Shown here: positions 38,581 through 49,109 of the stretch, one piece after another
Position numbering within the stretch: position 1 is the stretch's first letter
Layout: each line of letters begins with the position of its first letter
From: Aristolochia californica
Lineage: Eukaryota > Streptophyta > Magnoliopsida > Piperales > Aristolochiaceae
Direction of reading: 5' to 3'
Length of the DNA: 64,000 nt
Assembly (NCBI GenBank): GCA_029961685.1
Contig: JARWKL010000003.1
Location: 17,416,467-17,480,466, forward strand
The notes under the pieces: model-generated
Database searches by the model: none
What the model was told of the DNA's origin: nothing
Seen by the model: the letters and a program-made list of their open reading frames with translations, nothing else
Translations under genes and position numbers: made by a program

Positions 38581-39947
38581 GGATCCATTGGTCATTTGAA
38601 TATTTAACATGTTTAAAGCATGCATATCCATAGTTAAAACATGTGTAGAAATCTCCTTCTTTTAAAATTCCAAGCTATTAGGGTTGAAATAATGAAATTT
38701 CCCAAACTTGGATAACAAAAAATATGTGTTCATTTGTGGTGTGTGAATAAATATTATTTACTTACATTTTTTATTATTTTGATTTTTTGCCTACTAAACT
38801 CTAAAATTTTCATTATAATGTGATCTATGTGCCTTTTAAAAATTGTTTAAGGGATGAAAGGAAAGTGAAACTCAAGTTTTGATTTAACAAAAATGTATAC
38901 ATCTAAAATGGAAATGCATAATGTAGAGAGAGATAATTCCAAAAAGTGTCTATAATTTTTAGGGATTTTTACTCTTTTTAGTTTTTATTTATTAGCTTTT
39001 GCAATCATCGAGAAAATGGGGATGCAGGGGATTCTAAACAATGTGTTTACTCCCAATCCATAAGTCATTTCTTAAAAATAATATAGCTCATTACCCATGG
39101 TTGACCGGTAAATCACCTGACAATCATCTATGATTGTTAGGTCAGCTTTTTGTAAGTGGGCAAAATGATGTCTTCTTTGACTCGGGTAAATATCCCACTG
39201 CACGATCACTTGAGAATTTAATGAGCATTTGTTTTTCTCTTTAAATTCTTTGGATCCGTAGGTCATTTGCATCTTTAACATGTTTCAAGGATGCATATCC
39301 ATATTTAAAACATGTGTAGAAATCTCTTTCTTATAAATTTCCAAGCTTTTAGGGTTAAACTAGTGGAATTTCCCAAACATGGAAACTAAACTTTTTTGTT
39401 CATTTGTGGTGTGTGAATAAATTTTCTTTACTTACATTTTATATTTTTTTAAATCTTTTCTATATATGAACTCTAAAATTTTTATTTTGCCGTGATCTAT
39501 TTGCCTTATCAAAATTGTTTACGGGATGAAGGGAAAGTGAAAACTCAAGTTTTGATTTAAGAAAAAAGTGTACATCTAAAATGGAAATGTATATATGAAG
39601 AGAGATAAATCCAAAAAGTGTCTGAAATTTTTAGGTTTTGTAAACTCTTTTTTGTTTTTATATATTAGGTTTTGGAATCGTCGGGAAAAGTGGGAGGTGG
39701 GGGATTTTGAACCGAGTGTTGACTCCCAATCCATAAGTCATTACTTAAAAAAAATAGCCCTTTACGCATGATTGACCGATAAACCACCTTACAATCATCT
39801 CTGATTGTTATGTCATTTTTTGAAAATGGGCATATTAATGGCTTGTTTGACTACGGTAAATATGCCACCACACATTCACTTGAGAATTTAATGAAGATTT
39901 GTTATTCTCTTCAAAAGGTTTGGATCCATAGGTTATTTGCATCTTTA

Positions 39948-39985
39948 ACATGTTTCAAGCATGCATATCCATACTTAAAACATGT
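39948..39985. repeat. Inverted repeat ACATGTTT / AAACATGT (representative)
   Basis: Perfect 8-bp arms at 39948-39955 and 39978-39985 flank a 22-base spacer that itself contains the GCATGC palindrome. The same arrangement recurs just after the anchor in most A and B monomers, for example 16411-16418 with 16441-16448. Its role is unknown. It could be a protein site, a cruciform-prone dyad, or a relic. Confidence 0.8.
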
Positions 39986-40469
39986 GTAGAAATCTCCTTC
40001 TTATAAAATTCCAACTATTAGGGTTGAATTAGTGGAATTTCTCAAACATGGATAACAAAACTTTTGTGTTCATTTGTGGTGTGTGAATAAATTTTCTTAA
40101 CTTACATTTGTTATTGTTTTAAATCTTTTCATACGTCATCTCTCTAAAATTTTCATTTTGTGGTGATCTTTTTGCCTTTTCACAATTGTTTACGAGATGA
40201 AGGGAAAGTGAAAACTGAAGTTTTGATTTAAGCAAAAAGTATACATTTAAAATGGAAATGCACAAATGTAGAGAGAGATAATTCCAAAAAGTGTCGGTAT
40301 CTTTTAGGGATTGTAAACTGTTTTAAATTTTATATATTAGGTTTTGCAATCGTTGGGAAACGTGGGAGGTGGGGGATTTTTAAATGAGTGTTGACTCCCA
40401 ATACATAAGACATTTCTTATAAAAAAATAATATAGCCCATTACGCATGATTGACCGATAAATCACCTTA

Positions 40470-40485
40470 CAATCATCTATGATTG
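40470..40485. repeat. 16-bp palindrome CAATCATCTATGATTG (representative)
   Basis: Two 7-bp arms, CAATCAT and ATGATTG, are separated by CT. Identical copies occur at 5747-5762, 11616-11631 and 21559-21574 and in many other A monomers. B monomers usually read ATGATCG, which breaks the outer pairing. A dyad this tight suggests a dimeric protein site more than a hairpin, but that is inference. Confidence 0.8.
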
Positions 40486-41278
40486 TTAGGTAAGCTTTCT
40501 CTAAATGGGAAAAATAATGGCTTGGTTGACTCGGGTAAATATCCCTGCGCACATTCACTTGAGAATTTAATGAGCATTTGTTATTCTCTTTAAAAGGTTA
40601 GGATCTATTGGTCATTTGCATCTTTAACATGTTTCAAGCATGCATATCCATATTTAAAACATGTGCAGAAATCTCCTTCTTATAAAATTCCAAGCTATTA
40701 GGGTTGAACTATTGGAATTTCCCAAACTTGGATAGTAAAATTTTGTGTTCATTTGTGGTGTGTAAATAAATTTTCTTTACTTACATTTGTTATTGTTTTA
40801 AACTTTTTTCCATACATAAACTCTAAAATTTTCATTTTGTTGTGATCTATTTGCCTTATCAAAAAAAATTTCGAGAGGAAGGGAAAGTGAAAACTCAAGT
40901 TTTGATTTAAGACAAAAGTATACTTCTAAAATGGAAATGTACAAATGTAGAGAGAGATAATTCCATAAAGTGTCTGTAATTTTTAAGGATTGTAAACTCT
41001 TTTTAGTTTTTATACATTAGATTTTGCAATCCTCGGGAAAAGGGGGAGGCGGGGAATTTTTAACTGAGTGTTGATTCCCAATCCATTAATCATTTCTCAT
41101 AGAAAAAGTATAGCCCATTACGCATGATTGGCCGATAAATCACCTTACAATCTTCTATGATTGTTAGGTCAGTTTTTTTTAAATGGACAAAATAATGGCT
41201 TGTTTGACTCGAGTAAATATCCCACCCCACGTTCACTTGAGAATTTAATGAGCATTTGTTATTCTCTTTAAAACGTTT

Positions 41279-41715
41279 GGATCCATAGGTCATTTGCACC
41301 TTTAACATGTTTCAAGCACGCATATCCATATTTAAAACTTGTCTAGAAATCTTCTTATTATAAAATTCTAAGCTATTAGGGTTGAACTAGTGGAATTTCC
41401 AAAACTTGGATAACCACACTTTTGTGTTTATTTGAGTTGTGTGAATAAATTTTCTTTACTTACATTTTTTATTTTTTAAAAAATAAAAAGGGGGAGGTGG
41501 GGGATTTTTAATTGAGTGTTGACTCCCAATCCATAAGTCATTCCTTACAAAAATATAGCCTGTTACGAATGGTAACTTAATTTACAATCATCTATGATCA
41601 TTAGGCCATCTTTTTGTAAAATTGCAAAATAATGGCTTGCTTGACTCGGGTAAATACCCCACCGCACGTACACTTGAGAATTTAATGATCGTTTGTTATT
41701 GTCTTTTAAAGGTTT
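41279..41715. repeat. A to B boundary monomer (437 bp)
   Basis: The left part is A-type. At about 41475-41488 the TTTTTTATTTTTTAAAA segment runs through an A/T-rich joint straight into AAAAGGGGGAGGTGGGGG. After this the markers are B-type (CATTCCTTAC, no TTGACCG). About 240 bp is missing, similar in extent to the short-monomer deletion but with a different joint. Confidence 0.8.
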
Positions 41716-43073
41716 GGATCCATAGATCATTTACATCTTGAACACGTTTCAAGCATGCATATACATTTTTTAAAACATGTATATAAAATTCTCTTTCTTA
41801 TAAAATTCCAAGCCATTAAGAATGAACTAGTGGAAATTCCAAAAATTGGACAACAAAACTTTTGTGTTCATTTGTGGTGTGTGAATAAATTTTATTTACT
41901 TACATTTGTTATTGCTTTAAAATTTTCCCATACATAAATTCTAAAATTTTCATTTTGTTGTGATCTATTTGCTTTTTATCTCTTTTTGTGTTTTCGAGAT
42001 GAAGGGAAAGTGAAAACTATAGTTTTGATTTAAAAAAATATTTTACATCTAAAATGGAAATGCGCAATGCACAAATGTAGAAAGAGATAATTCCAAAAAG
42101 TGACTATAATTTTTAGGTATTGTAAACTCCTTTTAGTTTTTATATATAAGATTTTACAATCGTCGGGAAAAGGGGGAGGCAGGGGATTTTTAACTGTGTG
42201 TTAACTCCCAATCCATACGTCATTCCTTAAAAAAATATAGCCCGTTACACATTATAAATCACTTTACAATCATCTATGATCGTTAGGCAATCTTTTTGTA
42301 AATGGGCAAAATAATGGCTTGTTTAATTCACGTAAATATCATACCGCACGTGCACATGAGAATTTAATGAGCGTTTTTTATTCTCTGTAAAAGGTTTGAT
42401 TCCATAGGTCATTTGCATCTTTAACATGTTTCTACCATGCGTATCCAATTTTTGAGCATACGTTGAAAAATCTCTTTCTTATAAAATTCTAAGATATTGG
42501 GGTTGAAATAGTGGAATTTCCCAAACTTGGATACCAAAACTTGTGTTCATTTGTGGTGTTTGAATAAATTTTCTTTACTTACATTTTTTATTGCTTTAAG
42601 ATTTTTCCAAACATAAACTCTAAAATTTTTATTTTCTTGTGATCAATTTGCCTTTTATCTATTTTTTTTTACGAGATGAAGGGAAAGTGAAAATTGAAGT
42701 TTTGATTTAAGAAAAAATTATACATCTAAAATGGAAATGCACAATGCACAAATGTAGAGAGAGATAATTCCAAAAAGTGTCCGTAATTTTTAGGGATCGT
42801 AAACTCTTTTTAGTTTTTATATTTTTCGTTTTGCAATCGTTTGGAAAAGGGAATGGTGGTGGATTTTTAACTGAGTGTTGACTCCCAATTCAAAAGTTAT
42901 TCCTTACAAAAATATAGCCCGTTACGCATGATAAATCACTTTACAATCATCTATGATTGTAGGTCAGTTTTTTGTAAATGGGCAAAATATTGGCTTGCTT
43001 TACTTGGGTAAATATCCCACCGAACATTCACTTGAGAATTTAATTAGTGTTTGTTATTCTCTTTAAAAGATTC

Positions 43074-43713
43074 GGATCCATAGGTCATTTGCATCTTGAA
43101 CATGTTTCAACCATGCACATCCATTTTTTAAAACAAGTATAGAAAAATCTCTTTCTTATAAAATTCCTAGCTATTAGGGTTGAACTAGAGGAATTTCCCA
43201 AACATGGGTACCAAAACTTTTGTATTCATTTGTGCTGTGTGAATAAATTTTATTTCCTTACATTTTTTATTTTGTTGTGAACTATTTGCCTTGTATCTCT
43301 TTGTTGTTTACGACATGAAGCGAAAGTGAAAACTAAAGTTTTAATTAAAGGAAAAATTATACATATAAAATGGAAATTCACATTGCACAAATGTAGAGAG
43401 AGATAATTCCAAAAAGTGTCCGTAATTTTTTGGGATTGTCAACACTTTGTAGTTTTTATATATTAATTTTTTCAATTGTCGGGAAAAAGGGGAGGTAGGG
43501 GATTTTTAACTGATAGTTGACTCCCATTCCATAAGTCATTCCTTAAAAAAATATAGCCCGTTACGAATGATAAATCACTTTACAATCATCTATGATCGTT
43601 AGGTTAGCTTTTTGTAAATGGGCAAAATAATGGCTTGTTTGACTAGGGTAAATATCTCATCGCACGGTCACTTGAGAATTTAATGAACGTTTGTTATTCT
43701 CTTTAAATGGTTT
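43074..43713. repeat. B monomer with ~40 bp deletion (640 bp)
   Basis: Near 43267-43275 CATTTTTTATT runs into TTGTTGTGAAC. The TTTTTTCCATACATAAACTC stretch is missing. The partner at 54546 retains it. Confidence 0.75.
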
Positions 43714-46700
43714 GGATCCATACGTCATTTGCATCTTTAACATGTATCAAGCAGGCATATCTATTTTTTAAAACATGAGAAGAAATATCCCTTTCTTATA
43801 AAATTCCAAGCTATTAGGGTTGTACTAGTGGAATTTCCCAAACTTGGATAGCAAAACTTTTGTGTTCATTTGTGCTGTGTGAATAAATTTTCTTTACTAA
43901 CATTTGTTATTGCTTTAAATTTTTTCCATACATAAACTCTAAAATTTTCATTTTGTTGTGATCTATTAGCCTTTTATCTCTTTTTTGTTTACGAGAAGAA
44001 GGGAAAGTGAAAACTCAAATTTTGATTTAAGAAAAAAGTAAACATCTAAAATGGAAATGCACGATGCACAAATGTAGAGAGAGATAATTCATAAAAGTAG
44101 CCGTGATTTTTAGGAATTGTAAACTCTTTTTAGTTTTCACATATTAGGTTTTGCAATTTTCGGGAAAAGGGGGAGGCAAGGGATTTTTAACTCAGTGTTG
44201 ACTCCCAATCAATAAGACATTCCTTACAAAAATATAGCCTGTTACATATGATTTATCACTTTACAATCATCTATGATCGTTAGGTCAACTTTCTGTAAAT
44301 GGGCAAAATAATGGCTTGTTTGACTCGGGTAAATATCCCACCGCATGGTCACTTGAGAATTTAATATGCGTTTGTTATTCTGTTTAAAAAGTTTGGATCC
44401 ATAGGTCATTTGCATCTTCAACATGTTTGAAGCTTGCTTATCCATTTTTTAAAACATGTGTAGAAAAATCCTTTTCTTATAAAATTCCACGCCATTAGGG
44501 TTGAACTAGTGGAATTTCCAAAACTTGGAGAACAAAACTTTTGTGTTCATTTGTGGTGTGTAAATAAATTCTCTTTACTTACATTTGTTATTGCTTAAAT
44601 TTTTTTCAACACATCAACTTTAAAATTTTTATTTTGTTGTGATCTATTTGCCTTTTATATCTTTTTTGTTTACGAGATGAAGGGAAAGAGAAAACTAAAG
44701 TTTTGATTTAAGAAAAAATTATACGTCTAAAATGAAAATTCACAAAGCACAAACGTAGAGAGAGATAATTCCGAAAAGTGTCCGCAATTTTTAGGGATTG
44801 TAAACTCTGTTTAGTTTTTATATATTAGGTTTTGCAATCGTAGGGAAAAGGAGGAGGTGGGGGATTTTTAACTGAGTGTTGACTCCCAATCCATAAGTCA
44901 TTCCTTAGACAAATATAGCTCGTTACTCGTGATAAATCACTTTTCAATCATCTATCATCGTTAGTTCAGCGTTTTGTCTATGGGCAAAATAATGGCTTGT
45001 TTGACTCGGGTAAATATCCAACCGCACGTTCACTTGAGAATTTAATGAGCATTTGTTATTCTCTTTAAAATTTTGGGATCCATAGGTCATTTTCATCTTT
45101 AACATGTTTCAAGCATGCATATCCATTTTTTAAAAGATGTGTAGAAAAATCATTTGCTTATACAATTGCAAGCTATTAGGGTTGAACTAGTGAAATTTCC
45201 CAAACTTGGATAACAAAACTTTTGTGTTCATTTGTGGTGTGTCAATAAATTTTCTTTACTTACATTTGTTATTGCTTCAAATTTTTCCATACATAAACTC
45301 TAAATTTTTTATTTTGTTGTGATCTATTTGCCTTTTATCTCTTTTCTGTTTACGAGATGAAGGGAAAGTGAAAACTAAAGTTTTGATTTAAGAAAAAAAA
45401 ACATATCTAAAATGGAAATGCACAATACAGAAATGTAGAGAGAGATAATTCCAAAAACTTTCCGTAACTTGTAAGGATAGTAAACCCCATTTTGTTTTTA
45501 TTTATTAAGTTTTGCAATTGTCGGGAAAAGGGGGAGACTGGGGATTTTTAACTTAGTGTTGACTCCCAATCCATAAGTCATTCCTTACAAAAATATTGCA
45601 AATTATGAATAATAAATCACTTTACAATCATCTCTGATCATTAGGTCAGCATTTTGTAAATGGGCAAAATAATGGCTTGTTTGACTCGGGTAAATATCCC
45701 ACCGCACGTTCACTTGAGAATTTAATGAGTATTTTTATTCTCTGTAAAAGGTTAGGATTCATAGGTCATTTTCATCTTTAACATGTTTCAAGCATGCATA
45801 TCTATTTTTTAAAACATGTGTACAAAAATCCCTTTCTTATAAAATTCCAAGCTGGGTTGTACTAGTGGAATTTCCCAAACTTGGATAACAAACCTTTTGT
45901 GTTGATTTGTGTTGTGTGAATAAATTTTCTTTACTTACATTTTTTATTGCTTTAAATTTTTTCAATACATAAACTCTAAAATTTTCCTTTTATTGTGACC
46001 TATTTGCCTTTTTTCTCTTCTTTTTTTTACGAGATGAAGGGAAAGTGAAAATTCAAATTTTGATTTAAGAAAAAAGTATACATCTAAAATGGAAATGCAC
46101 AATTCACAAATTTGGAGAGAGATAATTCCAAAAAGTACCCATAATTTTAATGGATTTTAAACTCTTTTTAGTTTTTATATATTTGGTTTTGCAATTTTCG
46201 GGAAAAGGGGGAGGCTGGGGATTTGAAACTAAGTGTTGACTCCCAATCAATAAGACATTCCTTAAAAAAATATAGCCCGTTATGCATGATTAATCACTTT
46301 ACAGTAATCTATGATCATTAGGTCAGCGTTTTTTAAATTGGCAAAATAATAGCTTGTTTGACTAGGGTAAATATCCCTCCGCACATTCTCTTGGGACTTG
46401 AATAAGTGTTTATTATTCTCTTTAAAAGGTTTGGATCCATAAGTCATTTGCATCTTTAACCTATTTCAAGCATGCATATCCATTTTTTAAAACATGTGTA
46501 GAAAAATCCTTTTCTTATAAAATTCCAAGCTATTAGGGTTGTACTAGTGGAATTTCCCAAACTTGGATAACAAAAATTTTGTGTTCATTTGTGTTGTATG
46601 AATAAATTCTTTTTACTTACATTAATTATTCCTTTAAATTTTTTTCATACATAAACTCTTAAATTTTCATTTGGTTGTGATCTATTAGCCTTTTATCTTT

Positions 46701-48464
46701 TTTTTTTTTACATGTAGGGAAAGTGAAAACTCAAAGTTTAATTTAAGAAATAAAGTATACATCTAAAGTGGAAATGCACAATGCACAAATCTTGAGAGTG
46801 GTAATTCCCAAAAGTTTCCGTAATTTTTAGGGATTGTAAACTCTTTTTGGTTTTTATATATAAGGTTTTGCAATCGCGGGGAAAAGGGAGAGGCGGGGGA
46901 TTTTTAACTGAGTCTTGACTCCCAATCCAAAAGTCATTCCTTAAAAAAACATAGCCCGTTACGAATGATAAATCATTCAACAATCATTAATGATTGTTAG
47001 GCCATCTTTTTGTAAATGGGCAAATTAATGGCTTGTTTCACTTGGGTAAATATCCAACCGCACGTTTGCTTGAGAATTTAATGAGCGTTTTTTATTCTCT
47101 TTAAAATGTTTGGTTCCATAGGTCATTTGCATCTTTAGCATGTTTCAAGCATGCAAATCCACTTTTTAATAGATGTGTAGACAAATCTCTTTCTTATAAA
47201 ATTGCAAGCTATTAGGGTTGAACTTGTGGAATTCCAAAACTTGGATAACAAAACTTTATTGTTCATTTGTGGTGAGTGAATAAATTTTCTTTACTTACAT
47301 TTGTTAAAATTTTTCCATACTTAAAATCTAAAATTTTGATTTTGTTGTGATCTATTTGCCCTTTATCTCTTTTCTGTTTACGAGAAGAAGGGAAAGTGAA
47401 AACTCAAGTTTTGATTGAAGAAAAAGTATACATCTAAAATGGAAATGCACAATGCACAAATGTATAGAGACATAATTCCAAAAAATGTCCATGGTTTTTA
47501 AGGATTATAAAATCTTTTTAGTTTTTATATATTAGGATTTGCAATTGTCGGGAAAAAGGGGAGGCAGGGATTTTTACTTGAGTGTTGACTCCTCATCCAT
47601 AAGTCATTCCTTACAAAAATATGGCAAATTATGCATGATAAATCACTTTACAATCATCTATGATCTTTAGGTCAGCTTTTTGTAAATGGGCAAAATAATG
47701 GCTAGTTTGACTCGGGTATATATCCCACCGCACGTTCACTTGAAAATTTAATGAACGTTTGTTATTCTATTTAAAAGGTTTGGATTTATAGGTCATTTGC
47801 ATCTTTAACATGTTTCAAGCAAGCATATCTATTTTTTAAAACATGTGTAAAAAAATCCTTTTCTTATAAAATTCCAAGCTATTAGGGTTGTATTAGTGGA
47901 ATTTCTCAAACTTGGATAACAAAAATTTTGTGTTCATTTGTGCTGTGTGAATAAATTTTCTTTAATTACATTTGTTATTGTTTAAATTTTTTCCATACAT
48001 AAACTCTAACATTTTCATTTTGTTGTGATCTATTTGCCTTTTATATCTTTTTTGTTTAGGAGATGAGGGGAAAGTGAAAACTCAAGTTTTGATTTATGAA
48101 AAAAGAATACATCTAAAGTGGAAATGCACGATGCACAAATGTAGAGAGAGATAATTCCAAAAAGTGGCCGTAACTTTTAGGGATTGTAAACTCTTTTTAG
48201 TTTTTATATATTAGGTTTTGCATTTGTCGGGAAAAGGGGGAGGCAGTGGAATTTTAACAGAGTGTTGACTACCAATCAATAAGACATTCCTTAAAAAAAA
48301 AATATAGTCTGTTACGCATGATTAATCACTTTACAATCATCAATGATCATTGGGTCAGCTTTTTGTAAATAGGCAAAAAAATGGCTTATTTGACTCACGT
48401 AAATATCCCACCGCACGTTCACTTGAAAATTTAATGTACGTTTGTTATTCTCTTTAAAAGGTTT

Positions 48465-49109
48465 GGATCCATAAGTCAATTTGCATCTTTAACTTGTTTC
48501 AAGCATGCATATCCATTTTTTAAAACATGTGTAGGAAAATCTCTTTCTTATAATATTCCAAGCTATGAAGGTTGTACTAGAGGAATTTCCCAAACTTGGA
48601 TAACAAAACATTTGTGTTCATTAGTGCTGTGTGAATAAATTTTCTTTACTTACATTTGTTATTGCTTTAAATTTCTTCCATACATAAACTCTAAAATTTT
48701 CATTTTGTTGTGATCTATTTGTCTTTATCTCTGTTTTGTCTACGAGACGAAGCGAATGTGAAAACTCAAGTTTAGATTTATGAAAAAAGTATACATCTAA
48801 AATGGAAATGCATAATGCAAAAATGTAGAGAGATTGTGAACTCTTTTTAATCTTTATATAAGGTTTTGCAATCGTCTGGAAAAGGGGGAGGTGTGGGATT
48901 TTCAACTGAGTGTTGACTCCATATCCATAAGTCATTCCTTAAAAAAATATAGCCCCTTACGAATGATAAATAATTTTACAATCATCTATGATCGTTAGAC
49001 CATCTTTTTGTAAATGGGCATAATAATAGTGTTTTTTACACGGGTAAATATACCACCGTATGTACACTTGAGAATCTAATGGGCGTTTGTTATTCTCTTT
49101 AAAAGTTTT
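48465..49109. repeat. B monomer with ~35 bp deletion (645 bp)
   Basis: Near 48829-48836 TAGAGAGAT joins TGTGAACTC. Lost are AATTCCAAAAAGTGTC and part of TTTTTAGGGAT. The copy-2 partner at 59285 is intact here. Confidence 0.75.

Larger units (their letters stand above)
28106..38600. repeat. A-type higher-order repeat, copy 2 (~10.5 kb, internally deleted)
   Basis: Anchors: 28151, 28825, 29494, 30167, 30844, 31521, 32292, 32968, 33636, 34112, 34792, 35465, 36139, 36815, 37426, 38084, with 38581 starting the next block. Order and variants follow copy 1. From 36815 to 37426 the offset to copy 1 drops from 11,938 to 10,411 because of a ~1.48 kb deletion near 36987 plus a ~45 bp one near 37105. 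After about 38,650 the similarity switches to the 10.5 kb segment of block 1. Confidence 0.85.
39922..40600. repeat. Representative A-type monomer (679 bp)
   Basis: Taken anchor to anchor as a reference for subfamily A. In order it holds the GGATCC anchor, an ACATGTTT/AAACATGT inverted repeat with GCATGC between the arms, a GTGTGTGAATAAATTTTCTT segment, a T-rich stretch, an A-type-like CTTTTCACAATTGTTTACGAG segment (a variant of the usual CTTATCAAAATTG), a TAGAGAGAGATAATTCC block, a G-rich box (here GTGGGAGGTGGGGG), the A-specific TTGACCG heptamer, the 16-bp palindrome at 40470-40485, and a TCACTTGAGAATTTAATGAG stretch that leads into the next anchor. No start-to-stop frame covers the monomer. 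Confidence 0.85.
38600..41480. repeat. A-type satellite block 3, matching 10.4-12.4 kb
   Basis: Anchors 38581, 39252, 39922, 40601 and 41279. The first four correspond to 10419, 11090, 11757 and 12423 with offsets of 28,162-28,178. Shared rare variants support this: TCTATGTGCC near 38825 and 10665, AAACAATGTGTT near 39026 and 10872, and a TC-rich TCTCTCTAAAA near 40140 against GCTTTCTAAAA near 11965. No gene is present. Confidence 0.75.
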
